Shown piece after piece: positions 44,594 to 53,495 of a stretch of 64,000 bases of DNA. Source of the stretch: DRPG01 sp964655065 (GTDB lineage Bacteria > Myxococcota_A > UBA796 > GCA-2862545); contig CAZZLC010000002.1 of the NCBI GenBank assembly GCA_964655065.1, positions 62,001 to 126,000 on the forward strand, written 5' to 3'. The stretch's first letter is position 1; each line of letters begins with the position of its first letter. The position numbers and the translations under genes were made by a program. Below the pieces are notes generated by a model, which ran no database searches, was not told the DNA's origin, and saw only the letters and a list, made by a program, of their open reading frames with translations.

Positions 44594-44737
44594 ATGCTCG
44601 TTCGACGTCGCAACAAGACCGCTCGCCTCAAGGCCATGCTCAAGCGCAAGAAGGGCAAGGAGCGGCTCCGCAAGGCGGGGCGCCTGAAGAAGCGCCGGAA
44701 CGGAGGGCGTCTCGTGAAGGTGGTCCGCAAGGCGTGA
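44594..44737 (+). CDS. 47-residue super-basic protein
   Basis: A short reading frame with GGAG 5 bases before the ATG. The product has 23 Lys or Arg among 47 residues and one acidic residue. It begins MLVRRRNKTARLKAMLKRKK and reads as a helix-prone polycation, as in small ribosome-, RNA- or DNA-binding proteins. The stop overlaps the next GTG start (GTGA), so it is translated with the membrane protein gene. It matches no family I know. The ribosome-binding site, stop overlap and codon use argue it is real. Confidence 0.72.
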   Translation: MLVRRRNKTARLKAMLKRKKGKERLRKAGRLKKRRNGGRLVKVVRKA

Positions 44738-45090
44738 GCGACCCCTTCGCGCCTCCCGGGTCACGCCGCCAGTCGGCGTGGGCCCGTCCGGCGCACACGG
44801 GTACACACGTCCGTCCTCGGCTGCTCCGCCTGTTGGTCGCGCTGTGGTGCTTCGGTACGGCTGCTCTGCACGTCTTCATCGCGTCGCAGGCGCTGGGGCC
44901 CCGTGGAACGTGGTTGTACTGGCGCGACCCCTGGTCGGTTCCCTTCGCGCTGGGAATGGTGGGAGCGGCGCTCGCTTCTGTCTACGCGTCGTTCTCGCGG
45001 GACACGCGACCGGGTGATCGTTGGTTCTGGGCCTCGATCGCAGTCGCGGGACTCGCCGTCGTGCTGGAGGACGTGGTCTGGCCCTGGTAG
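44734..45090 (+). CDS. Small membrane protein, three-span
   Basis: 118 residues from a GTG at 44734 that overlaps the stop of the super-basic protein gene. After an Arg-rich N-terminal 30 residues there are three transmembrane helices: LLRLLVALWCFGTAALHVF, PFALGMVGAALASVYASF and WFWASIAVAGLAVVLE. It has no catalytic motif. It ends 1 bp before the stop of the convergent pseudokinase gene. Confidence 0.75.
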   Translation: MSDPFAPPGSRRQSAWARPAHTGTHVRPRLLRLLVALWCFGTAALHVFIASQALGPRGTWLYWRDPWSVPFALGMVGAALASVYASFSRDTRPGDRWFWASIAVAGLAVVLEDVVWPW

Positions 45091-45091
45091 C

Positions 45092-46171
45092 TCAGGGAAG
45101 CACCGCCGCGAGACCCACCATCGACAGGAACCAGGCGAGCACGAGCCCTAGCGCCCCGAGCATCACCAGCGTGCCCGCGATCGCGAGACGAGGGGAGGTC
45201 AGCTCCGCCACGCGCTCCGAGGGCTCGAACGGGTCGTCGAGTGAAGGCGGAGGGGCGATGGGCATCCGTGGGGGGAGGTCCGGGGCGAGCGCGTCCGCGG
45301 GAGTACCGACCGGAACGGTCGCTGCTCCGGTCAGCGGTACCGCGACGGGCTCGACGTCGCGGAGGGCCGCCGCGAGCGCCTCTCGGAAAGCGGCGGCGGA
45401 GGGGAAGCGGTCCTCGGGCTGCTTCTGCATCGCGCGGGCGATCACCTCGCGCAGCGGCGGCTCCGGGGGCACGAGGTCGGGGAGCGGTCGCACGAGGTGC
45501 CCGGCGCGTGCTCCCGCAGGGTCCGTGCCGAAGGGGGCGCGACCGGACAGCCAGCCCACGAGCAGCGAACCCACTGCATAGACGTCCGTGCGCTCGGTCC
45601 TGACGAGGTCCCGCAGACCCTCCGGAGTGGCCCAGGTCGCGCCGCCCGCGGGGTCGACCGGGGGGGCCGTGGCATCGACGATCCGCAACCGCCCGTCCTC
45701 GCCGAGCCAGATCGACGCGCGTGACAGCGCGCCGTGAGGTCCCGCTGCCTCGTGGAGGTGCTCGAGCGCGTCGAGCACACTGAGGATCCCGACGACCACG
45801 GTGCGACGTCGGGTACGCGGCGCATCCCCAGGGGGCGTGTCGAGGGGGAGGGGGCGCCCGTCGAACCAGTCGAGCGCGACCCAGTGACGAGCAGCGCTGC
45901 GGCCGGGGGCCTCGGAGCCGTGCCCGAGCACCGCGGGCAGCGCGGGGTGGCGGAGCGCGAGCCGGGTGGCGCTGGGCTCGGTCGACGAGAAACGCAGCCG
46001 AACCCGACGGCGCGAGCGCTCGTCGAGCCCGTTCACGATCCAGGCGTCGGGACTCCTCGCGACCGGCGTGGCGAGCCGAAATCGACCCGCGACCAGGCTG
46101 CCGGGGGCAATGGAGTCGTCTACCCCCTCGGTGGGTGCGTCCGGAGGGACCTCGCGCGGCGGATCGGTCAT
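45092..46171 (-). CDS. Hanks-type pseudokinase, membrane-anchored
   Basis: 359 residues. It has the overall kinase fold, with GILSVLDALEHLHEAAGPHGALS in the HRD position, WATPEGLRDLV as the APE region and RTERTDVYAVGSLL after it. Key residues are lost. The ATP Lys is replaced in RRRVRLRFSS, the HRD Asp is missing (PHGALS) and DFG reads DAT. It should bind substrate or partner but not transfer phosphate. One C-terminal transmembrane helix lies at about 335-355. It ends 1 bp from the small membrane protein gene. Confidence 0.83.
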   Translation of the reverse strand: MTDPPREVPPDAPTEGVDDSIAPGSLVAGRFRLATPVARSPDAWIVNGLDERSRRRVRLRFSSTEPSATRLALRHPALPAVLGHGSEAPGRSAARHWVALDWFDGRPLPLDTPPGDAPRTRRRTVVVGILSVLDALEHLHEAAGPHGALSRASIWLGEDGRLRIVDATAPPVDPAGGATWATPEGLRDLVRTERTDVYAVGSLLVGWLSGRAPFGTDPAGARAGHLVRPLPDLVPPEPPLREVIARAMQKQPEDRFPSAAAFREALAAALRDVEPVAVPLTGAATVPVGTPADALAPDLPPRMPIAPPPSLDDPFEPSERVAELTSPRLAIAGTLVMLGALGLVLAWFLSMVGLAAVLP

Positions 46172-46251
46172 GGGGGCGTGCGGTAACCACGAGGGAGCCG
46201 CCGCGCACCGAGGTTGGTTACCCGGGTGGACACCGACCACGGAGGGCAGCG

Positions 46252-46824
46252 ATGGGCGGGACCTTGCCCGGCGACGATGACGACCCGGATACCGGGATCC
46301 TCCTGGAGGAGGAGTTCAGCGGCCGACTTCCGGTCGACGAGCTCGAGAAGGCACTGAAGCACGGCCAGACGGTGGTGAGCACCCCGCGAGGGCGCGGCGA
46401 TCGGGCAGCGCGCTGGATGGAGGAGGCGCTGCAGAACTCCTCGACGGTGGTCCGCAAGGTCCAAGAGGGCGACACCGTTCGGGTCGGCGTCGACGAGCTG
46501 CCCCGTCCCCGACGCACCTCCGGAGGCCCCCCCGCCGAGCGCCTTGCCGCGGCGCCTACCCAGAAGCGCTTCCCGTCCGTGACCAGCCCGGTGGCCTCCG
46601 CCGAGGTGCGCCTGGAGCCCTCGGTCACCGACGCGCCAGTGGTCCCGCGCGACGTCCAGCAGAGGTCCGCCAGCTCCGCGGTGGAGACCACGGCCGGCTC
46701 CCGGGATCCCCGACCCGGCGCGTCGGACCCGGGCTGGATCGCGGTTCAGGCGAGCCTGTGGGGCTTGTTCGTCAGCGGGGTGCTGGGGCTGACGACGCTG
46801 GCGGTGTTTCTCGTTCTGTCCTGA
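46252..46824 (+). CDS. Tail-anchored membrane protein, unknown function
   Basis: 190 residues from an ATG at 46252 with GGAGG upstream. The soluble part is acidic at first (DDDDPDTGILLEEEF), then Pro/Ser/Thr-rich. One transmembrane helix at the very C-terminus (about 165-190) reads WGLFVSGVLGLTTLAVFLVL. It may be a substrate or partner of the adjacent pseudokinase, which diverges from it, but only the position suggests that. The 3' end overlaps the convergent radical SAM gene by 53 bp. Confidence 0.72.
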   Translation: MGGTLPGDDDDPDTGILLEEEFSGRLPVDELEKALKHGQTVVSTPRGRGDRAARWMEEALQNSSTVVRKVQEGDTVRVGVDELPRPRRTSGGPPAERLAAAPTQKRFPSVTSPVASAEVRLEPSVTDAPVVPRDVQQRSASSAVETTAGSRDPRPGASDPGWIAVQASLWGLFVSGVLGLTTLAVFLVLS

Positions 46825-48355
46825 CGCGGCGCACCACGGGGTCCACCAGCGCCGCCTCGTGCACGGCCCAGGGCCGTCGGGTCGAAGGGTCGACGCCCGA
46901 CAGGGCCCGGCGGTAGTCCGCGAAGCGACCGCCCGCCTCGTAGCCGCGAAGCATCGCGAGCCCCGACTCGGCACCGCCCTGCGCGAGCTCGTACTCGATC
47001 CACGCCCACCGCGAGGACACCGGGCGGATCTCCGCCGCGCCCTTCAGCGCTCGCTGCAGGCCCTTCATGCGCCGGTCGACCTCCTTGATGCCGACGAACG
47101 CGGTGCCGTCGAGGGGGGTGTTTCGCTTGGCGACGAAGGGAGCGATGCCCATGACGAGCCGGGCTGGACGACACGCGGCGGCGAGCTCCCGGGTGAATCG
47201 GGCCAGCTCGGCGAGGTCCTCGTCGGTCTCGCCGGGAACGCCGATCACCATGTAGAGCTTGAAGTGCGAGAACCCGACCTCGGCGGCCTGCGCAGCGCAC
47301 TGCAGCAGGTGTGCCTCGGTCGTCGTCTTCTTGAGGAGCTTGCGGACGCGCTCCGATGCCCCGTCGCTCGCGGTGGTGAGCGATCGGGCGCCGCTCTTGG
47401 CCAGCAGCCTCGCGATGTCGGGCTTGCGGGCGATCTGATCGGCCCGCAGCGACGACAGCGAGACCCGCTTGCCTGCTCGGACGAGCGTGTCGATGAGCCC
47501 CACGAGCTCCGGATGATCGCTGATCGCCGCTCCCACGAGCCCGACCTTGTGCGCCTCGTCGGGGACGTACGACAGGATCTCGCTGGGCGGCACGAGCCGC
47601 ATGCCGCCGTGGGTGGTCCGCCGCATCACGCAGAACGTGCACATGCGGTGACACCCCCGCTCCCCCTCGACGAGGAACATGTCGGAGAGCTCGGCGTCGG
47701 GAGAGAGCCAGAGCGAGCGCGCGGGGAGGTGGCGATCGCTCGCGGTGGTCGCGACCGGGAGTCGCGCTCCGTGGCGCTCGGGTACCCAGCCCCCCGGGAG
47801 GGCCTCGATGGCGTCGAGCCAGCCTTCGCGCGTCTCCGCATCGAACGCCGACGCGGCCGCGGTGAGGGCGACGTCCTCTCCCTCGCCCAGGATCGCGGCG
47901 TCGATGAACTCGGCGAGAAAGGCCGGGCTCGCCATGCCGATGGGTCCCCCGAGGAGGATCGGCGGATGCTGCGGCCCCCGGTCTTCGCGCCGAGCGGGAA
48001 TGCGGGCGAGTCGCAGCAGATCGAACAGGCCCACGAGCTCGGTCTCGTAGGCGAAGGAGACCGCGATCAGGTCGAACTGGTCGAGCGGAGTGAGCGTCTC
48101 GACCGACAGCGGGGGGACCCGTGCCTCGTCGTGGGACGACACGTCGTCGGGGAGGAACACCCGCTCGACGGCGAGTCCCCCGGCACGCAGGAGCGCGATG
48201 ATGCGCTGATAGCCGAGCGAGGACATTCCCGCGCGGTACGGCGAGGGGTAGACCATCGCGACCCGGTGGGGACCCGGCACGAACCCCTCCGGTCCGACGA
48301 GGCGCTCGGCCTGGCGTCGGGCGACGAGCGCATCGATGATCGAACGTCGGCCCAT
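46772..48355 (-). CDS. B12-binding-type radical SAM protein
   Basis: 527 residues. An N-terminal Rossmann-like, B12-binding-type domain has no clear DxHxxG. The radical SAM core carries the iron-sulfur motif CHRMCTFC near residue 232 and a GVPGET glycine motif. Residues SSLRADQI and IGVPGETDEDL fit the tRNA- or lipid-methylating/sulfuration group of radical SAM enzymes. It makes a 5'-deoxyadenosyl radical from S-adenosylmethionine. The substrate is unknown. AAGGAG precedes the ATG at 48355. Confidence 0.88.
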   Translation of the reverse strand: MGRRSIIDALVARRQAERLVGPEGFVPGPHRVAMVYPSPYRAGMSSLGYQRIIALLRAGGLAVERVFLPDDVSSHDEARVPPLSVETLTPLDQFDLIAVSFAYETELVGLFDLLRLARIPARREDRGPQHPPILLGGPIGMASPAFLAEFIDAAILGEGEDVALTAAASAFDAETREGWLDAIEALPGGWVPERHGARLPVATTASDRHLPARSLWLSPDAELSDMFLVEGERGCHRMCTFCVMRRTTHGGMRLVPPSEILSYVPDEAHKVGLVGAAISDHPELVGLIDTLVRAGKRVSLSSLRADQIARKPDIARLLAKSGARSLTTASDGASERVRKLLKKTTTEAHLLQCAAQAAEVGFSHFKLYMVIGVPGETDEDLAELARFTRELAAACRPARLVMGIAPFVAKRNTPLDGTAFVGIKEVDRRMKGLQRALKGAAEIRPVSSRWAWIEYELAQGGAESGLAMLRGYEAGGRFADYRRALSGVDPSTRRPWAVHEAALVDPVVRRVRTERETPPASSAPAPR

Positions 48356-48399
48356 GGTCTCCTTGCGATGGTTGCGCGTTAATCTCCGGCAGGATCGGA

Positions 48400-49143
48400 G
48401 TGCGCAGCATGGTCAGTCTGATTGCCTTGCTGGGATCCGCCTGGGCGGCTCATCCCATTCACCAACTCGAGTGGCAACTCTCGGTCGACGGTCAGCCGAT
48501 CGGGAAGCGTACGCTGACCGTCCGCTACCTCGAGGGGGAGGCGGGTACCAACCGCATCCTCGAGTCCTATACCGATGTCGACGGCAAGGTGGGACCGGTC
48601 TCGGTGCGCTTCCGACAGCGGCTCACCGCCCACGTCGACGCCCGCGAGCCGGCCGCGTTTCACTCCGTCGTCGACAACAATGGGAGCAAGCTCGAGGTCC
48701 AGGGGCGGTGGACGCCGTCCAACTGGGTGGTGACCACCACGGCGAACGGGCGCTCGCGCACCACGCAGTTCGAGCTTCCCCGGGTCAACCTCTCGGGGGC
48801 GGATCTGCTCGATCCCTACACCCGGCTCCCGCTGTCCCACTTCGAGCAGGCCCGTATCCTGTCCACCGAGTCGGGTGAGGTCGCGTTCGGCGAGGTCGAG
48901 AAGCTGGGAGTGAGCCAGTGGTCGGCCGGGGGGCAAGCGCTGCAGGTCTCGGGCTACGCCTGGACGTCGCCTCAGGGTCGCTCCGAGTACTACTACTCGC
49001 CGGACGGGTTCCTCGTCCGCTACCGGACCCAGCTCCTCGGCGCGACCATCGAGGCCCGGCTCGTGGGCTCGGTACCCGAAGGGATCGACGACTTTCCCGT
49101 CGGGTCGGCGCTGCCGTCGGTCGAGCAGGTCGAGGTTCGATGA
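48400..49143 (+). CDS. Secreted protein, unknown function
   Basis: 247 residues with a signal peptide MRSMVSLIALLGSAWA. The mature region is beta-rich: HQLEWQLSVDGQPIGKRTL, FHSVVDNNGSKLEVQGRW and YYYSPDGFLVRYRTQLLG. It resembles the DUF6134/DUF3108 class of periplasmic beta proteins, but the match is from memory and unverified. It is upstream of, and coupled to, a CBS-domain gene (ATGA overlap). Confidence 0.74.
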   Translation: MRSMVSLIALLGSAWAAHPIHQLEWQLSVDGQPIGKRTLTVRYLEGEAGTNRILESYTDVDGKVGPVSVRFRQRLTAHVDAREPAAFHSVVDNNGSKLEVQGRWTPSNWVVTTTANGRSRTTQFELPRVNLSGADLLDPYTRLPLSHFEQARILSTESGEVAFGEVEKLGVSQWSAGGQALQVSGYAWTSPQGRSEYYYSPDGFLVRYRTQLLGATIEARLVGSVPEGIDDFPVGSALPSVEQVEVR

Positions 49144-49607
49144 GACCGCGGCGCCGGAGCGTACCCGTCATCCAGGTGATGACGCCGTTCCCGGTCCACG
49201 TGCTGGCCGATGCGTCGCTCGTGGCAGCGCAGGCGATCATGAAGGGACACGACGTTCGACACCTCCCGGTCGTACGCGACGGGAACGTGATTGGCGTCGT
49301 GCGGGAGCAGGAGCTCGAGCTCGCGGCTGCGCTCGCCGGCACCTCGGAGCTGCCGGTGGGGCGCTTGTGCGTGCACGAGCCGCTGATGGTGGAGACCGAC
49401 GACCCGCTCGACGCGGTGGTTCGGCGCATGGCGAGCGAGGGCTACGACGCGGCGGTCGTCCTTCGGCGAGGCCGACTGGCGGGAATCGTGACCACGACCG
49501 ACATCTGCGGGTTTCTCTGGCGCGACCCCGATGCCCCTCTGCTCCTGCCGCTGCCCCCGGGGTTCGCACCGTTCGAGGCAGGCCCGCCCGACGACGGTGC
49601 GGCGTGA
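49140..49607 (+). CDS. CBS-domain pair protein
   Basis: 155 residues. Two CBS repeats read VIQVMTPFPVHVLADASLVAAQ and LCVHEPLMVETDDPLDAVVRRM, each with the typical GVV or GIV strand that follows. CBS pairs bind adenosyl ligands and regulate enzymes or channels. There is no effector domain. It starts on the secreted protein's stop and ends on the GTG of moaC, so three genes are translationally coupled. Confidence 0.85.
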   Translation: MRPRRRSVPVIQVMTPFPVHVLADASLVAAQAIMKGHDVRHLPVVRDGNVIGVVREQELELAAALAGTSELPVGRLCVHEPLMVETDDPLDAVVRRMASEGYDAAVVLRRGRLAGIVTTTDICGFLWRDPDAPLLLPLPPGFAPFEAGPPDDGAA

Positions 49608-50089
49608 GCGACGACGATCTCACCCACGTCGATGCCGCGGGGAACGCCCGGATGGTCGACGTCGGAGGCAAGGAGGTCACGTCTCGGACCGCCACGGCCG
49701 CCGGCCACGTCACCCTCTCGGCCGCGGCGCTGCGGGCGATCGTCGAGCGGACCGCCAAGAAGGGTGACGTGCTGACGATCGCCCAGATCGCGGGCATCGC
49801 GGGCGCCAAGCGTACGGCCGACCTGATTCCGCTCTGCCATCCGTTGCCGCTATCGGGCGCCGACGTCACCTTTGCCGTGGACGAGGTGAACAGCCGGGTC
49901 ACCTGCACGGCCACGGTGCGCACGGAGGGAAGAACCGGGGTCGAGATGGAGGCGTTGACCGCGGTGAGCGCCGCGCTGCTCACCATCTACGACATGCTCA
50001 AGGCCGTGGATCGCAGCATGGTCATCTCGGAGATCGTCCTGCTCCGCAAGTCGGGTGGGCGTTCGGGAACGTGGTCTCGCGACCTCTGA
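49604..50089 (+). CDS. moaC: Cyclic pyranopterin monophosphate synthase
   Basis: 161 residues, normal MoaC length. MVDVGGKEVTSRTATA, KGDVLTIAQIAGI, DLIPLCHPLPL and AVSAALLTIYDMLKAVD are all family signatures. It converts 3',8-cyclo-GTP to cyclic pyranopterin phosphate in molybdenum cofactor synthesis, with MoaA in the preceding step. moaA is not in the window. The start GTG overlaps the CBS protein's stop. Confidence 0.95.
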   Translation: MSDDDLTHVDAAGNARMVDVGGKEVTSRTATAAGHVTLSAAALRAIVERTAKKGDVLTIAQIAGIAGAKRTADLIPLCHPLPLSGADVTFAVDEVNSRVTCTATVRTEGRTGVEMEALTAVSAALLTIYDMLKAVDRSMVISEIVLLRKSGGRSGTWSRDL

Positions 50090-50168
50090 CGGGCTTCGGT
50101 GCGCGGGACACGACTCAAGCGCGCGGATCGACGGCCGAAGGGAGAGCGCCCTGTCCCGGAGCACCTCC

Positions 50169-50795
50169 ATGTCGTTGACCCTGGATTCCACGACCACGAT
50201 CTACATCCAGCTGCCCGATGTGACGCCCCATCGAGTCCTCCATCCCTGCACCGTCAAGGAGGAGGAGGGTACCCGCTGGACCGTCGAGACCTCCGAGGTG
50301 CTCTCGAGCCTCGAGGTCGATGCCACGCTGCTCGTCTACTATGACGAACGCCAGACCTTCGTGCAGCAGGCGGCGCGGGTGCGCGCGATCGAGCCCGCTG
50401 ACGAGGGCCTCGTGATCGAGCTCGAGCGACTCGGCGAGGCGGTCAATGCCGAACAGCGGCAGGTCTACCGGGTGTCGTGCCTCACCGTCCCGATCGTGGC
50501 CACGATGAACAACGAGACGGACTGCGAGGTCGTCGACATCTCGGCCACCGGCTTCGGCGTGCACTGTGCCTCGCGCTTCCACACCGGATCTGCGGTCACC
50601 GCCCAGCTCCACTGGGAGGGCGAGACGTTCCGCGGGCCGGTGATCGTGGTCAGCGTGCGCCAGATCTCGGACGGGCAGCACCGCTACGGCGTGCGCTGCG
50701 TCGACAGCGGAGACGGCCTCGGCACGACGCTGCGCAAGTCGCTCACGCGCATCAGCCTCGCGGTACAGCGGGAACAGATGCGGCGCATCCAGTAG
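50169..50795 (+). CDS. PilZ-domain protein (c-di-GMP receptor)
   Basis: 208 residues. An N-terminal YcgR-like flanking domain (about 1-95) is followed by a PilZ domain with RQVYR near 98 and DISATGFG near 125, the two c-di-GMP-binding motifs (RxxxR and D/NxSxxG). It should sense cyclic-di-GMP and act on motility or secretion targets. The start ATG at 50169 has GGAG 7 bases upstream. Confidence 0.85.
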   Translation: MSLTLDSTTTIYIQLPDVTPHRVLHPCTVKEEEGTRWTVETSEVLSSLEVDATLLVYYDERQTFVQQAARVRAIEPADEGLVIELERLGEAVNAEQRQVYRVSCLTVPIVATMNNETDCEVVDISATGFGVHCASRFHTGSAVTAQLHWEGETFRGPVIVVSVRQISDGQHRYGVRCVDSGDGLGTTLRKSLTRISLAVQREQMRRIQ

Positions 50796-51251
50796 TCACG
50801 CGATGACGTGCCGGAAGACCATGAACCCGAGGGTCAGGGTCCAGAGCACGTGGAAGCCCACGGTGACCAGCCGGTAGCGGCGGAGGGAGCCGGCCAGCGT
50901 GTCGCGGTCGGATCGACCGGCGCCGATGGCGGAGTGGACCGAGCTCAGTCCGCGCTCGGCGAAGGCGAGCAAGCCCCACATGACCAGGCCGAACAACAGC
51001 GACGCGTGGATCGGCCACGGCACGGCCCCCATGCCCCCGAGCGAGACGATCATGCCCACGCCGGTCGCGAGGCTGCCCACCGCGCCCAGGTGACCGAGGG
51101 GCCCCGTGGACCCCGAGCTGGCCTTGAATGCAGGACTGTCGGGACTCGGGTCGCTCGAAAGGGCGCGGAGCTGCGCCGTGACCTGCAGAGCGGCAGCGAT
51201 CCAGATCGCCATCGAGAGGAAGTGTGCGAAGCGCAGCACGTAGAGGGTCAT
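50796..51251 (-). CDS. Four-span membrane protein
   Basis: 151 residues. Predicted helices are at about 6-28, 52-74, 80-102 and 128-148. The H-rich first helix (RFAHFLSMAIWIA) recalls DUF2269-type or copper-resistance membrane proteins, but no function is established. GGAG precedes the ATG at 51251. It abuts the PilZ stop with no gap. Confidence 0.72.
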   Translation of the reverse strand: MTLYVLRFAHFLSMAIWIAAALQVTAQLRALSSDPSPDSPAFKASSGSTGPLGHLGAVGSLATGVGMIVSLGGMGAVPWPIHASLLFGLVMWGLLAFAERGLSSVHSAIGAGRSDRDTLAGSLRRYRLVTVGFHVLWTLTLGFMVFRHVIA

Positions 51252-51333
51252 GGTGTCTCCATCGAGGCCGGCGCTCTATCGCCGAGCCCGGTCCTCCGGC
51301 AACGAGATACCGAATCGTCTGGCGGGAGGTCGG

Positions 51334-52023
51334 ATGGCCCGCGTGCTGCTCATCGACGACGACGCTGCGCTTCTCGATGCCCTCGCGATGGCGGTCGAGG
51401 ACGGCGGGCACGAAGCGTTCACCGCGCCCGACGGGCTCGCGGGCTACTCCGCGGTGGGGCGCGACGCACCGGACCTCGTGGTGAGTGACGTCAACATGCC
51501 GGGAATCGACGGGTTTGCCCTCTGCCGGCGACTTCGTGAGGAAGGGGTGACGATCCCGATCGTCCTCCTCACGGCTCGCGACGGGGAGATCGACGAGGCC
51601 CTCGGGCTCGATCTGGGTGCTGACGACTACGTCGTGAAGCCTTTTTCGCCGCGGGTGCTGCTCGCCCGGATCGAAGCCCTGCTGCGACGGGAGCGGCTGC
51701 GGACCGATCCGGAGCGTCCCGAGCCGCTCGTGGTCGACCAGCTGCACCTGGACCCAGGGCGCCTCGAGGCCCGCTGGGCGGGCACCCTCTTCGAGACCAC
51801 GGTGACGGAGTTCCGGTTGCTCCAGGCCTTGGCGGGTCACCCGGGAATCGTGTTCTCGCGCGGGCAGCTCCTCGAGAAGATGCGAGGAGACGACAGCGTC
51901 GTCGTGGAGCGCCTCGTCGACACCTACGTGCGCCGCCTCCGGCGCAAGCTCGAGTCGATCGATTCAGGGTTCCGCGGCATCGAGACGGTCATCGGGGCTG
52001 GATATCGGTGGCGCGACCCGTGA
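51334..52023 (+). CDS. OmpR/PhoB-family response regulator
   Basis: 229 residues. The receiver domain has DDDAALLDAL at the start, phosphoacceptor in VVSDVNMPG near 52 and Lys in YVVKPFSP near 101. The C-terminal winged helix has RLVDTYVRRLRRKLE. It pairs with the overlapping histidine kinase gene (GTGA). GGGAGG precedes the ATG at 51334. The regulated genes are not evident. Confidence 0.93.
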   Translation: MARVLLIDDDAALLDALAMAVEDGGHEAFTAPDGLAGYSAVGRDAPDLVVSDVNMPGIDGFALCRRLREEGVTIPIVLLTARDGEIDEALGLDLGADDYVVKPFSPRVLLARIEALLRRERLRTDPERPEPLVVDQLHLDPGRLEARWAGTLFETTVTEFRLLQALAGHPGIVFSRGQLLEKMRGDDSVVVERLVDTYVRRLRRKLESIDSGFRGIETVIGAGYRWRDP

Positions 52024-53492
52024 ATCGGGGCGACGCCACTGGACCGTGGCGGCGGCTCCGAGAGCTGCTCCCGTCCCCGGAGCCCCGAAGCCTGCGCTAC
52101 CGCGCGCTCGCCGTCGTCGTGCTCGTGGTGGTGCTGCCGCTGCTGTGGGTGTGGCTCACCGGACCGTTCGAGCAGAGCGAGATGAAGCGCATGCGCTGGC
52201 GGCTCCACCGAGCGCTGGAGGCCGCCGAGGAGCCCACGGCGGATCTCGCCCGAATCGCGCGCCGACAGGGGGTGCGACTCCGCGTGGTGGACGCCGCGGG
52301 CCAGACGGTCGAGGACCACGATCACTCGGCTCGCAACTCGCTCGTCGCCTTCTTCGAGGACCCGTTCTTCGGTCCCGACGGCGCACCGGAGCTCGCCGAC
52401 TACGACACGACCCTGCCTCCGATGGCCCAACGCCCGGAGCTGCGCGCGGCCACCGCGACCCCGACGGAGAGCTGCACGGTCGAAGAGGATGGCCTCCTCC
52501 TCGTCTGTGTGGCCGCCGTGGCCCGCGAGGACGGCGCTCGGGTCCACGCGATGCGAGGCTCACCGCGGCTGGTCCGATCCCTGTACGACGAGCGCTTCCA
52601 GCTGACCGCGGTCACCCTCGCGGTCCTGGGCTTCGGGCTCATCGTGGGGCTGTGGCTCTCCTGGCGAATGGTCGCCCCTATCGAGCGGCTCCGGGATCAG
52701 GTGATCGAGCGCACCGAGGGCGCGGTGGCCACGGAGCCCATCGAGGTGGCTGGAGATGACGAGATCGGCCAGCTCGCCCGTGCCTTCAACGCGCTCCTCG
52801 GCGCCCTGGAGGACCGCAATCGCTCCAACGTGGAGTTCGCGGCCGATCTCGCCCACGAGCTCAAGAACCCGGTTGCTGCAGTGCGAACCGCCGCCGAGAC
52901 GATCGGCGGGGATCGGCCGCTCACCCCGGAGCGCCGCGCTCGCCTCGAGCGCGTGCTCACCGCGTCGGCCCGCCGGCTGCAGGACGTGATCGGCAAGTTC
53001 CTCGATCTCGCCAGGGCCGAAGCCGGATTGCCCGATGCGCAGCGTGAGCCGACGGACCTGCGCGCGCTCGCCGAGGCGGTGTTGGCCATCTACGGCGCCG
53101 ACGAGCGGCACGCGGGGATCACCCTCGAGGTGCGAGGACCCACCATCGTGGTTCCGGCCGTCCTGGAGCGGCTGGAGACCGCTCTACACAACCTGGTTTC
53201 GAACGCGGTGGCGTTCGCGGGCGAAGGTGGCGCGGTGTGGGTCACCGTCGAGGATGCAGGGGAACGCGCCCGACTGGTGGTCGAAGACACGGGACCCGGG
53301 GTGCCCGAAGACCTGCGCGAACGGATCTTCGATCGCTACGTCACCACCCGGGACGGCGGGACGGGCCTGGGCCTTGCCCTGACCCGGGCGATCGTCCAGG
53401 CGCACGGCGGCACGATCGTCGTGAGGGAGCGCACGCAGGGCGGCGCGGCGATGGTCGTGACGCTGCCGCGGAGCCCCCAGGCTACATCCTGA
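52020..53492 (+). CDS. Sensor histidine kinase
   Basis: 490 residues. Transmembrane helices at about 27-47 and 195-215 flank a 145-residue periplasmic sensor. The HAMP domain, then the HisKA H-box FAADLAHELKNPVAA near 280, leads to the catalytic core with NLVSNAVAFA, DTGPGVPED and GGTGLGLALTRAI. It phosphorylates the preceding response regulator, with which it overlaps by 4 bp. The GTG at 52020 was chosen for that overlap; a GTG at 52008 is possible. The sensor has no recognisable ligand motif. Confidence 0.92.
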   Translation: MNRGDATGPWRRLRELLPSPEPRSLRYRALAVVVLVVVLPLLWVWLTGPFEQSEMKRMRWRLHRALEAAEEPTADLARIARRQGVRLRVVDAAGQTVEDHDHSARNSLVAFFEDPFFGPDGAPELADYDTTLPPMAQRPELRAATATPTESCTVEEDGLLLVCVAAVAREDGARVHAMRGSPRLVRSLYDERFQLTAVTLAVLGFGLIVGLWLSWRMVAPIERLRDQVIERTEGAVATEPIEVAGDDEIGQLARAFNALLGALEDRNRSNVEFAADLAHELKNPVAAVRTAAETIGGDRPLTPERRARLERVLTASARRLQDVIGKFLDLARAEAGLPDAQREPTDLRALAEAVLAIYGADERHAGITLEVRGPTIVVPAVLERLETALHNLVSNAVAFAGEGGAVWVTVEDAGERARLVVEDTGPGVPEDLRERIFDRYVTTRDGGTGLGLALTRAIVQAHGGTIVVRERTQGGAAMVVTLPRSPQATS

Positions 53493-53495
53493 CGA

